From: Fen-999 sp964530115
GTDB lineage: Bacteria; Pseudomonadota; Gammaproteobacteria; Burkholderiales; Rhodocyclaceae
Assembly (NCBI GenBank): GCA_964530115.1
Contig: CAZGYD010000206.1
Coordinates: 1 to 16,522 of the forward strand
Length of the DNA: 16,522 nucleotides
Direction: 5' to 3'
Below the pieces are notes generated by a model. The model saw only the letters and a program-made list of their open reading frames with translations, was not told the origin of the DNA and ran no database searches. A program made the translations under genes and the position numbers. Shown piece after piece: positions 9,068 to 15,337 of this stretch. The number at the start of each line of letters is the position of its first letter. Position 1 is the stretch's first letter.

Positions 9068-9886
9068 TCAGAAAGTCTTGCCGAAGGTGAGCACGAGCCG
9101 CGTCTTGCCGGCCTCATAGGCGCTGCTGCCGTCGTGCTTGACGAAGCAGTAGACATCGGAAGACGAAGCCGGGGCGCCGCCGGCGCAGGCGTCCTTGGCG
9201 TTGGTGCCGACGATCGCGGCGCCCAGCGTGCCGATGCCGACATCCTTGGTCACGCCGACCTTGTAGTCGGTATAGGAAGCGTCGGCGAAGCCCTTGACCT
9301 TCTGGTGGCCGATGTGGCCGGTCACGCCCCAGCCGTCGCCGAGGTCGAAGGCCGCATTGACCTCGAGATAGCCGGAACCCTTGGTCTTCGTGCCGTCCGG
9401 TTTCGTCCAGCCGAAGAGGCTCGTGGTCGTGTGCGAATACTTGACCGTCAGCCATTCCCAGGTCAGCGCGCCATAGACTTCGGTGGTGTCCGGCTTGGCG
9501 GCGCCCGAAGGCTTGCCCGTGCCCGGGTAGTTGTAGGTCAGCACGCCGACGTCGTAGCCGAGCGGACCGGCCGTACCCTTGTAGCCGCCGTAGACGTCCA
9601 CCTCGAGGCTGGCGCTGGCGCCGGCCACGGCATCGGAGATCCAGCTGATGTTCGAGCCCCAGATGCCGACGTAGGCGCCGCTCGGGTGCGCGTAGTCGAA
9701 ACCGCCCTGGAAGGCCGGCTTGCCGCGGGTCTGACTGATGCCGCGGTAGAGGTATTCGGAGGCGATCGTGAAGTTGCCGGTGAAGGGCGAGGGCGCGGCT
9801 GCCGGGGCGGCCTCCTCGGCGGCGAAGACGGCGGCGGGGATCGAGAGGGCGCCGATGACGGCGGTGGCGATGAGGGATTTGTGCAT
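9068..9886 (-). CDS. TorF-family putative porin (gcw_chp type)
   Basis: This is a 272-aa predicted outer-membrane beta-barrel. A clear Sec signal peptide (MHKSLIATAVIGALSIPAAVFA, cleaved near AEEAA) is followed by FTGNFTIASEYLYRGISQT, the family hallmark. Alternating amphipathic strands rich in Gly and aromatic residues follow, ending with Phe (VLTFGKTF), as barrel proteins usually do. I chose ATG at 9886 because AAGGAG lies 9 bases upstream and the signal peptide begins there; the longer frame to 10045 runs through the promoter. It is the first gene of an operon with glnK (23 bases downstream) and amtB, which suggests a role in taking ammonium or another nitrogen compound across the outer membrane. 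The substrate is unknown. Confidence 0.88.
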   Translation of the reverse strand: MHKSLIATAVIGALSIPAAVFAAEEAAPAAAPSPFTGNFTIASEYLYRGISQTRGKPAFQGGFDYAHPSGAYVGIWGSNISWISDAVAGASASLEVDVYGGYKGTAGPLGYDVGVLTYNYPGTGKPSGAAKPDTTEVYGALTWEWLTVKYSHTTTSLFGWTKPDGTKTKGSGYLEVNAAFDLGDGWGVTGHIGHQKVKGFADASYTDYKVGVTKDVGIGTLGAAIVGTNAKDACAGGAPASSSDVYCFVKHDGSSAYEAGKTRLVLTFGKTF

Positions 9887-9927
9887 GATGAGACTCCTTT
9901 TCGATGAGATGCTGGCGCCAGACCCTC

Positions 9928-9944
9928 TGCACATGTCGTGCCAG
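9928..9944 (-). promoter_or_regulatory. Sigma-54 promoter for the porin-glnK-amtB operon
   Basis: On the minus strand the sequence is CTGGCACG-ACAT-GTGCA. It matches the sigma-54 consensus YTGGCACG-N4-TTGCW at every position except the first T of the -12 box, and the GG and GC dinucleotides are correctly spaced. The expected transcript start is near 9917, giving a leader of about 30 bases before the porin ATG at 9886. Confidence 0.85.
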
Positions 9945-10007
9945 CAGGAAAAATCTCGGGAATTCAATGTCGTGTGATTTCGTTCATTGCGGTGCGGCAA
10001 GCGCATG

Positions 10008-10022
10008 CACCAAGGCGGACAG
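10008..10022. promoter_or_regulatory. Possible weak NtrC half-site
   Basis: GCACC at 10008-10012 matches one arm of an NtrC site; the other arm (about 10018-10022) does not match. Its centre would lie 30 bases from the stronger site at 10038-10052, a spacing like that of paired NtrC sites. This is a weak call resting mainly on context. Confidence 0.3.
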
Positions 10023-10037
10023 GCGCTGTCCGCGAGA

Positions 10038-10052
10038 GCACACATTCGGTGC
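10038..10052. promoter_or_regulatory. NtrC-type enhancer site
   Basis: GCACACATTCGGTGC fits the NtrC pattern GCAC-N6-GGTGC known from glnA promoters. It lies about 130 bases upstream of the inferred sigma-54 start, a usual enhancer distance, in the spacer between the divergent porin operon and ubiK. Confidence 0.6.
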
Positions 10053-10119
10053 GCCCGGCGGCCGATGACCGCGTGCTAGCATTGGCGTATCCCCTCGGCT
10101 GACTTTCGACGGTGCCGCC

Positions 10120-10356
10120 ATGTCCGACCCCAGGCCGCTCGACGAGCTTGCCCAGCGCATCTCCGCCCTCATCGCCGCGACGCCGGCGAGGGACGTGGAG
10201 AAGAACCTGCGTGCCCTGCTGACGAGCGCGCTCGCCCGTCTCGACCTCGTCACGCGCGAGGAATTCGACATCCAGCGCGAGGCGCTCTCCCGTGCGCGCG
10301 AGCGGCTCGCGGCGCTGGAGGCGAAGATCGCCGAACTGGAGCAGGGCCGCCGCTGA
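10120..10356 (+). CDS. ubiK: UbiK-family ubiquinone biosynthesis accessory factor (formerly YqiC/BMFP)
   Basis: This is a 78-aa, almost wholly helical protein. UbiK assists assembly of the soluble complex that makes ubiquinone under aerobic conditions and can bind lipids. The N-terminal amphipathic helix (LDELAQRISALIAA) is followed by the family core VEKNLRALLTSALARLDLVTREEFDIQ and a C-terminal coiled coil (REALSRARERLAALEAKIAELEQ). Length and layout match the family (about 80-95 aa). The start is ATG at 10120, with no strong ribosome binding site. It ends one base before the comM start codon, so the two are likely cotranscribed; UbiK next to ComM is a familiar arrangement in betaproteobacteria, from memory. 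Confidence 0.88.
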   Translation: MSDPRPLDELAQRISALIAATPARDVEKNLRALLTSALARLDLVTREEFDIQREALSRARERLAALEAKIAELEQGRR

Positions 10357-10357
10357 G

Positions 10358-11014
10358 ATGTCGCTCGCGGTGCTGAGGAGCCGGGCGCTCGCCGGCATGT
10401 CGGCGCCGGACGTGACCGTCGAAGTCCATCTCGCCGCCGGCCTGCCCTCCTTCACCCTCGTCGGCCTGCCGGAAACCGAAGTCAAGGAGGCGCGCGACCG
10501 CGTGCGCGCGGCGATCCAGAACTGCCGCTTCGAATTCCCGGCGCGGCGGATCACGGTCAACCTCGCGCCGGCCGACCTGCCCAAGGAGTCCGGCCGCTTC
10601 GACCTTGCCATCGCGCTCGGCATCCTCGTCGCCTCGGGCCAGGTGCCGGCGCAGGCGCTCGATGCGCACGAGTTCGCCGGCGAGCTTTCGCTCTCGGGCG
10701 GGCTGCGGCCGATCCGCGGCGCGCTGGCCATGTGCGCGCAGGCGGCCGGTTCGGCGCGCGCCTTCGTGCTGCCGGCCGAGAACGCCGCCGAGGCCGCGCT
10801 GGTCCGTTCTGCCACCATCCTGCCGGCGAGGTCGCTCATCGAGGTCTGCGCGCACCTTTCGGGCGCCGCGCCGATCGCGCCCTTCGCTGCGGCTGGCGTG
10901 TTACCACGGCTGAGTTTTGTAAACGCCCCCGACCTCGCCGAGGTCAAGGGCCAGGCCCCGGCCAAGCGCGCCCTGGAGCTCGCCGCCGCCGGTGGCCACA
11001 GCCTCCTCATGGTG
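10358..11014 (+). pseudogene. comM: ComM N-terminal fragment, interrupted by an integrated element
   Basis: ComM (YifB, Mg-chelatase-like) is a hexameric AAA+ helicase that extends branch migration during natural transformation; full-length proteins are about 500 aa. The first 219 codons are normal: MSLAVLRSRALAGMSAPDVTVEVHL at the start, LVGLPETEVKEARDRVR, and NLAPADLPKESGRFDLAIALGIL. The match runs through LELAAAGGHSLLMV and stops there. In the family the next residues are the Walker A loop (GPPGTGKT/S). Instead, foreign sequence begins at about 11014 and the frame reads 24 unrelated codons to a stop at 11087-11089. The AAA+ motor is lost, so this copy cannot work. The other half should lie at the far end of the element. 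Confidence 0.92.
10895..10914 (+). repeat. Dispersed 20-base motif, copy C (inside comM)
   Basis: GGCGTGTTACCACGGCTGAG lies in the variable linker of ComM and is read as GVLPRLS, with the same frame and the same rare TTA codon as copy A. The next bases (GTTTTGTAAACG) are also less GC-rich than the surrounding gene. Confidence 0.7.
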
Positions 11015-11022
11015 TGTACAAT
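11009..11022. mobile_element. Left junction (attL) of the integrated element in comM
   Basis: ComM coding sequence is recognisable up to ATGGTG (11009-11014); from there the sequence changes to lower GC and a different codon style, and the recombinase gene follows 40 bases later. The exact crossover point cannot be placed without the right end or an empty comM. TACAAT at 11017-11022 could serve as a -10 box for the recombinase gene just inside the junction. Confidence 0.7.
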
Positions 11023-11054
11023 AGACCCCGTTCTTGCAACACAAAGGGGACACC

Positions 11055-12599
11055 ATGAACAACACTACCAAGCCCATCAAGGCTTATAGCTACCTCAGGT
11101 TTTCCACTCCAGAGCAGATGCGCGGAGACAGTTTCCGCCGTCAGACAAGCATGGCCGAGGAATACGCCATGCGCCACGGTCTTGAGCTTGACGATCAACT
11201 GACCTTCCATGATCTCGGAGTATCGGCCTATCGTGGCCGGAACGCCGAGGCGGGAAGACTCGCCGAATTCCTCGAAGCAGTCCGTGCAGGAGTCGTCGCA
11301 CCAGGTTCATTCCTTCTGGTCGAAGCCCTCGATAGACTCAGCCGACTGACGCCAAGGAAGGCATTGCGTGTGCTTGAGAGCATCATCGAGGAGGGAATCA
11401 CTGTCGTGACTCTCAACGATGGCAAGAGCTACACGGAAAAATCCCTCGACGATGACCCAATGGACTTGATGATGGCAATTCTGCTGTTCATGCGAGCCAA
11501 TGAGGAAAGTGCAACTAAGGCACGTCGCCTAAGGGCCGCATGGGAAGGCAAGCGAGCCAAGATCAACGAGAAGCCTTTAACGTCCGTTACCCCTGCATGG
11601 CTCACGCTGGACAAAGCGACAGGCTCCTTTCGAGTAATTGAAGGCCGGGGCGAAGTAGTCCAACGCATCTTCGACATGACCCTTGCGGGGGTTGGATACG
11701 AGCGAATCGCCGTAACCTTCAATACGGAGGGTATTCCGCCGTTTGGTCGTGCCGATGTCTGGCACAGGAGCTACGTCAAGAAGATTCTTGAGAATCCAAG
11801 CGTTACCGGTGTTCTCGTTCCCCATGTTGTGGAGCATCAGGAAGGCAAAACCATCAGGAAGCCTCTTGACCCCATCCCTGGCTACTATCCGGCAGTCGTT
11901 GAGGAGGAAACCTTTCAGCGCGTTCAGGCTATGCGAAGCGGCAACGGCCACCCGAGAACCAAGGGCAGAGCGACCATTACGAATCTGATTGCGGGCCTCG
12001 GCAAGTGCCCATGCTGTGCTTCGTCCTTGATCCGTGTGTGCAAGGGTTCGAGGGTGAAGGCTGGAAAACCATACCTTGTCTGCTCCCGTGCGAAGCTGGG
12101 TGCAGGTTGCACCTATCGAGCAGTTCATCAGGAAGCCGTTGAGAAAGCCTTGATTGAGAACGTGGGCTACATCGTTGCGAATGCCCCTTCCGGCGCTCAC
12201 GACCTAGACGCCAGAATGGCCGAAGTCGAACTACAAATCGACGCCTTAGACGAGATGATTGAGAACGTCCTAGAGGCAATCGCCATCAGGCCATCAGCAG
12301 CCCTCACGACCAAGCTACGGGAGCTTGAAGACCAACGGGACGAACTTCAGCAGCAGCAAAAGGAACTGGCGAATCAGTACGCGGCAGCCTCAAGTCCGCT
12401 AGTAGAAAAGCGCCTACAAGAGATGAGTGACGCTCTCTTGGTTGATGTGATTGACCGCCCCCGTGCGAACGCACTGCTTCGCCAAGTGTTCAACGGCGTC
12501 ACAGTGAATTGGAAGACCGGCAACCTCGAACTTGAGTGGAAGCATGGGGGCGAAGACATGACGATTCCCTTTGCGTGGCCGGACGAAGCCCGCTCTTGA
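11055..12599 (+). CDS. Large serine recombinase (integrase)
   Basis: This is a 514-aa site-specific recombinase, presumably the enzyme that inserted the element into comM. The catalytic resolvase domain begins at once: YLRFSTPEQ with nucleophile Ser17, GDSFRRQ, and the arginine motif DRLSRL. A recombinase (DNA-binding) domain follows (TPAWLTLDKATGSFRVIEGRGEVVQRIFDM and a VWHRSYVKKILENPSVTGV block). A zinc ribbon starts near residue 318 (KCPCC ... YLVCSRAKLGAGC). A Glu/Gln-rich coiled coil occupies about 385-450. I chose ATG at 11055 with AAGGGG 7 bases upstream; a TTG 21 bases earlier is less likely. Large serine recombinases usually need a separate directionality factor for excision; none is recognised here. 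Confidence 0.94.
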   Translation: MNNTTKPIKAYSYLRFSTPEQMRGDSFRRQTSMAEEYAMRHGLELDDQLTFHDLGVSAYRGRNAEAGRLAEFLEAVRAGVVAPGSFLLVEALDRLSRLTPRKALRVLESIIEEGITVVTLNDGKSYTEKSLDDDPMDLMMAILLFMRANEESATKARRLRAAWEGKRAKINEKPLTSVTPAWLTLDKATGSFRVIEGRGEVVQRIFDMTLAGVGYERIAVTFNTEGIPPFGRADVWHRSYVKKILENPSVTGVLVPHVVEHQEGKTIRKPLDPIPGYYPAVVEEETFQRVQAMRSGNGHPRTKGRATITNLIAGLGKCPCCASSLIRVCKGSRVKAGKPYLVCSRAKLGAGCTYRAVHQEAVEKALIENVGYIVANAPSGAHDLDARMAEVELQIDALDEMIENVLEAIAIRPSAALTTKLRELEDQRDELQQQQKELANQYAAASSPLVEKRLQEMSDALLVDVIDRPRANALLRQVFNGVTVNWKTGNLELEWKHGGEDMTIPFAWPDEARS

Positions 12600-12698
12600 A
12601 CGGTGAAGCATCCCCCGCAGAAATCGAGTATTCACAGCCTCAGTGCATTGCCTTAGGATTCTGGTTTTCTACCCAAAGGACATGACGAGGAGTTGAGG

Positions 12699-13163
12699 AT
12701 GGGGCTGTTCAGTGGCATCAAGAATACTTACAAGAAAAGTGAAGCTGCTGTTGTTGTGCAAAACGTGCTTGAAGACGCCAAGAGAATCGGCGTCTTTGAT
12801 TCAGACCCCGCAAAGGTTGCCAACAAGATGATTGAAGCTGCTTGGTCTTCGCGGCCAGATGTATTCGACGGTAGCTATGGAGTACGCCCACACAAGGTGG
12901 CTGTTGCGGCCTTCTCGTTTGCATACGCCATAGCTAACGCTCCAAAACCCGGCGTCTTGCGAAGCACGTTGTTCTACCCATTCAGTAAGTTGATGATTGA
13001 GATTGAGAGAAATGCGGATTTTTTTCCGTTCAATAACATCGACAACAAACTACTATCCACTGCCGTATCCATACACCGTGACCTAATCAAGGAAATGGAG
13101 AGCGATCCCTCAGGCGAGCTTACAAACCAGCTAGAGGGCATTCTCAGCAAAAGCGGCCTATGA
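12699..13163 (+). CDS. Conserved-looking hypothetical protein, 154 aa
   Basis: I do not recognise a function. The protein begins MGLFSGIKNTYKKSEAAVVVQNVLEDA, an amphipathic helical start, and continues with mixed helical segments (HKVAVAAFSFAYAIANAPKPGV) and no signal peptide, clear membrane segment or catalytic motif. The frame is open throughout, codon use fits the island, and GAGGAG lies 7 bases before the ATG at 12699, so it is probably a real gene. It is 99 bases downstream of the recombinase and in the same orientation. A role as excision factor cannot be argued from sequence; it is larger than most such factors and lacks a recognisable helix-turn-helix. Confidence 0.7.
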   Translation: MGLFSGIKNTYKKSEAAVVVQNVLEDAKRIGVFDSDPAKVANKMIEAAWSSRPDVFDGSYGVRPHKVAVAAFSFAYAIANAPKPGVLRSTLFYPFSKLMIEIERNADFFPFNNIDNKLLSTAVSIHRDLIKEMESDPSGELTNQLEGILSKSGL

Positions 13164-13270
13164 GGTCTGTCATCGGCCATTGATTGTCCGGACTGGAGAC
13201 GCGGATCATGGGTTTTCTGACTCCCACCCCCAATACTGAACACCAAACAAACACCCTCAAGGGCACAAAG

Positions 13271-13327
13271 AAGCCGTTTTTTGAGGTCGGGCAATACCAA
13301 CCCATTGCCAAACCAAGAAAACGGCTT
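13271..13327. other. Long nested inverted repeat
   Basis: AAGCCGTTTT (13271-13280) pairs perfectly with AAAACGGCTT (13318-13327). Inside it GGT pairs with ACC, and GGCAAT with ATTGCC around an 8-base loop. The whole 57-base element would fold as an interrupted hairpin. It lies 107 bases after the 154-aa gene. It is not followed by a T-run, so a simple terminator is not the best reading. Confidence 0.55.
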
Positions 13328-13389
13328 GTAGCGCGTTTTACGGGCTTCCTTGCTGACCGAATAAGACCACGAAGCACGGCCATTCAATC

Positions 13390-13402
13390 GTCATTTTATG
13401 AC
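13390..13402. promoter_or_regulatory. Operator-like palindrome, copy 1
   Basis: GTCATTTTATGAC is an inverted repeat (GTCAT-TTT-ATGAC). A near-identical element (12 of 13 bases) lies at 16115-16127 upstream of the second BRO-N gene. Two copies in one island suggest a binding site for an island regulator that is not visible here. Confidence 0.35.
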
Positions 13403-13778
13403 TTTTGCAAGCCTCTGATTTTTCTGTGTTTTTCAATTAACACACACCATAGGAGGAATCACACCTCCGGGGGGACTCCGAAGGCCGTGCGACGGTGATG
13501 CCAATTCGAGCATCCTGTGAGCAGGTTTCGCAACTCCCTTACCCACCTCTTTACGCCTCCAAGCGGCAGCCATGACACAGGGCATGGGGTTGAACTTGGC
13601 ACAGTTGGTGGTCGTGCAGAAGGGCACGGCCATTGAGACAGGCGACGTGTCACCCAGCAAGGCAGCAGCCAGGGTGACTACCTGAGCGACGACGACCAAG
13701 GCCACCAACAACCTTGCTGAATGTCGTTCAGGGATGCGGTGATGGGGGGTAAGGGGGGTACAACCGAGACCATGCTCT

Positions 13779-13971
13779 GGTGATACCTGAAGATTACCTC
13801 TTCAGTTTCAACGCTGGTGATACCGATGGTGTCACCGGAGACTCCCCTGAGGTTTCACATCGGAGAGACCAGCATCTTTCCGAGGTGACACCGCCTCCAT
13901 GTTCTTCATCCATGAATAACCAAGATGAAGACTCAGCACAGGTGAAACCGAACGCCACCCGGTGATGAACC
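13779..13971. repeat. Cluster of GGTGNNACC-like short elements
   Basis: Within 193 bases lie GGTGATACC (13779), GGTGATACC (13816), GGTGTCACC (13828), GGTTTCACA (13851), GGTGACACC (13884), GGTGAAACC (13941) and GGTGATGAACC (13961). Two of them (13828, 13884) are perfect 9-base palindromes about an odd centre. Spacing is irregular (37, 12, 23, 33, 57, 20), so these are not classical iterons. They could be binding sites of a regulator or accessory recombination protein, or a chance enrichment in low-complexity sequence. Confidence 0.4.
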
Positions 13972-14046
13972 GAGCGTGACCGCTTCGGTGTTCCTGTGAA
14001 TCTCACTCCGGCCTCCCCAAGGCCATTCCCTTAACCAGCCCGATCC

Positions 14047-14128
14047 GTAAAGCCCGTGTGTTGCCATGTCAGTTCCCCGTGTAGTGGGGGCTGGTGGCTG
14101 ACATGGAGGGGCTTCACGCGGGTTTTAC
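14047..14128 (+). promoter_or_regulatory. Large structured leader hairpin before the BRO-N gene
   Basis: The outer stem pairs 14047-14060 (GTAAAGCCCGTGTG) with 14115-14128 (CACGCGGGTTTTAC) over 14 consecutive positions, two of them G-U. A second stem pairs 14064-14072 (CCATGTCAG) perfectly with 14098-14106 (CTGACATGG). A CCCC/GGGG helix can form inside the apical loop. The G-U pairs fit an RNA structure better than a DNA palindrome. It ends 19 bases before the ATG at 14148, so it may control translation or transcription of that gene. No known riboswitch or RNA family is recognised. Confidence 0.6.
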
Positions 14129-14147
14129 CGATAGGAAGACTACACGC

Positions 14148-14729
14148 ATGAACATTATCAGCTTTGCATTTCCTTCTGCCGAGAATTCGGAAAAATCTGA
14201 ATCCTCTGTCAGGGTGATCTCCCAAGACGGCGAGTCTTGGTTTGTTGCTGGAGACATCGCTGAAATTCTTGGGTATCGAGAAGCCAAGGACATGGCCCGT
14301 AATCTCGATGATGACGAAAAGGGGGCGCACATTGTGCCGACCCTTGGCGGCGATCAAGCAGTCCTGATCATCAACGAATCGGGTCTCTACTCAGCCATCC
14401 TCAGGAGTCGCCGAAAGGAAGCCAAGCGTTTCAAGAAATGGATCACCTCCACGGTGCTTCCCTCGATCCGTCAGCATGGCGGTTACTTGGCAGGTCAGGA
14501 GAGCTTGTCACCAACATTGGTGGCCGCTCTTCACAAGACAATCCGCGAAAACGCTCTCCCTGCTCTTCGCTACTACGACAAGCTGACGGAGCATGATCAC
14601 TGGAAATCGCCAGCGAGACGCCAAGCGAGTAGCGAATGGGCAATCCAAGAGGCCGCGCTGAAGTTTGATCTCCCTGTATCGCTGATGGCAAAGCTCACCG
14701 ATCAGGGCGTCTCTGCGCTGTCAGCCTGA
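14148..14729 (+). CDS. BRO-N domain protein (phage antirepressor type)
   Basis: This is a 193-aa protein with a BRO-N DNA-binding domain at about residues 18-115: VRVISQDGESWFVAGDIAEILGY, ARNLDDDEKGAHIVPTLGGDQAVLIINESGLYSAILRSR and KRFKKWITSTVLPSIRQHGGY. In phages such proteins act as antirepressors or regulators. The C-terminal 75 residues are helical and match no KilA-C or ANT domain that I can recognise. I chose ATG at 14148 (MNIISFAF), with AGGAAG 10 bases upstream; earlier starts at 14094 or 14103 would lie inside the leader hairpin. The rnhA start follows 13 bases after the stop, so the two are probably one transcript. Confidence 0.88.
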   Translation: MNIISFAFPSAENSEKSESSVRVISQDGESWFVAGDIAEILGYREAKDMARNLDDDEKGAHIVPTLGGDQAVLIINESGLYSAILRSRRKEAKRFKKWITSTVLPSIRQHGGYLAGQESLSPTLVAALHKTIRENALPALRYYDKLTEHDHWKSPARRQASSEWAIQEAALKFDLPVSLMAKLTDQGVSALSA

Positions 14730-14742
14730 GACAGGAGGCGAC

Positions 14743-15213
14743 ATGACTGATCAACCCGTTTCGATCTACACGGATGGGGCATGTCGCGGCAATCCCGGCC
14801 CCGGTGGCTGGGGTGTCATCCTGAGCCGAGGTAAGCAGTACAAGGAACTGTACGGGGGCGAACCTGAGACCACAAACAACCGAATGGAACTGACAGCGGC
14901 CATCAAGGCACTGCAAGCCCTCAAGCGCCCCCTTCCGGTCACCCTCTACACGGACTCGAAGTACCTTGTTCAGGGGATGACCCAATGGCTCCCCAAGTGG
15001 AAAGCCAAGGGGTGGCGCAAGGCTGACGGAAAGCCGGTCGAGAATGCTGACCTGTGGAAGGCACTTGATGAAGCGACCTCCGTCCATGACGTTCAGTGGC
15101 ATTGGGTGCGAGGCCACAACGGAAACCCCGGCAACGAACGCGCCGATGCACTGGCGAATCTGGGGATAGAGTCCCTGAGGTGGCAGTTGTGCGAAAGCCT
15201 AGTTCTGCAATAG
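14743..15213 (+). CDS. rnhA: Ribonuclease HI
   Basis: This 156-aa enzyme cuts the RNA strand of RNA-DNA hybrids. All catalytic residues are present one position later than in E. coli RNase HI: Asp11 (YTDGACRGNPGPGGWG), Glu49 (NNRMELTAAI), Asp71 (YTDSKYL), His125 (VRGHNGNPG) and Asp135 (NERADALAN). The basic handle region (WKAKGWRKADGKPVENADLW) is also kept, so it should be active. AGGAGG lies 4 bases before the ATG. It sits in a mobile element rather than in its usual chromosomal place, so it is probably an extra copy; use in element replication, for instance primer removal, is an inference. Confidence 0.95.
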   Translation: MTDQPVSIYTDGACRGNPGPGGWGVILSRGKQYKELYGGEPETTNNRMELTAAIKALQALKRPLPVTLYTDSKYLVQGMTQWLPKWKAKGWRKADGKPVENADLWKALDEATSVHDVQWHWVRGHNGNPGNERADALANLGIESLRWQLCESLVLQ

Positions 15214-15214
15214 C

Positions 15215-15229
15215 CTAAGTCAGACTTAG
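15215..15229. promoter_or_regulatory. 15-base palindrome just after rnhA
   Basis: CTAAGTC-A-GACTTAG is a perfect 7-bp inverted repeat with a one-base centre, starting 2 bases after the rnhA stop. It could be a protein-binding site or add to the terminator region. No role can be assigned. Confidence 0.35.
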
Positions 15230-15244
15230 CCCAAGAAAGCAAAG

Positions 15245-15286
15245 AAGCCCAAGGCTACCCCTCGAAAGGTGGTCTTGGGCTTTTTT
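15245..15286 (+). terminator. Rho-independent terminator after rnhA
   Basis: AAGCCCAAG (15245-15253) pairs with CTTGGGCTT (15274-15282), an inner ACC/GGT pair extends the stem, and a run of six T follows at 15281-15286. It lies between convergent genes. The opposite strand has a broken T-rich run (TTCTTTGCTTTC), so weak termination in the other direction is possible. Confidence 0.85.
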
Positions 15287-15337
15287 CGCAAAGCTGGCAT
15301 GGTATTTGCTCTGCACCTGTGCCTATCTGTTCTTTTT

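Larger units (their letters stand above)
13164..14147. other. Gene-poor stretch of about 1 kb with many inverted repeats
   Basis: No frame here looks like a convincing protein. Two tiny overlapping frames (25 codons from 13499, then 37 from 13571, joined ATGA) and frames of 60-105 codons on both strands have odd composition and no ribosome binding sites worth trusting. What is visible is structure: a nested hairpin at 13271-13327, an operator-like palindrome at 13390-13402, a GGAGG/CCTCC hairpin (13452-13456 with 13464-13468) that would hide a Shine-Dalgarno-like sequence, a cluster of GGTGNNACC-like elements at 13779-13971, and the large hairpin at 14047-14128. It may be a regulatory or replication/transfer control region, or decayed sequence. 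Confidence 0.6.

Noticed and set aside
13184..13498. Plus-strand frame of 104 codons
   Set aside because: It crosses the nested hairpin at 13271-13327, has no ribosome binding site, and its composition is not protein-like.
13433..13711. Minus-strand frame of 92 codons with a hydrophobic start (MLVALVVVAQVVTLAAALL)
   Set aside because: It could imitate a signal peptide or lysis protein, but there is no ribosome binding site and the rest lacks recognisable features; kept as unproven.
13780..13965. Plus-strand frame of 61 codons (GDTDGVTGDS...)
   Set aside because: Its apparent Gly-Asp-Thr pattern is produced by the GGTGNNACC elements; GTG start without a ribosome binding site.
13164..14147. 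CRISPR array, retron or diversity-generating element in the repeat-rich stretch
   Set aside because: The repeats are only about 9 bases with irregular spacing, and no reverse transcriptase or cas gene is present in the window.
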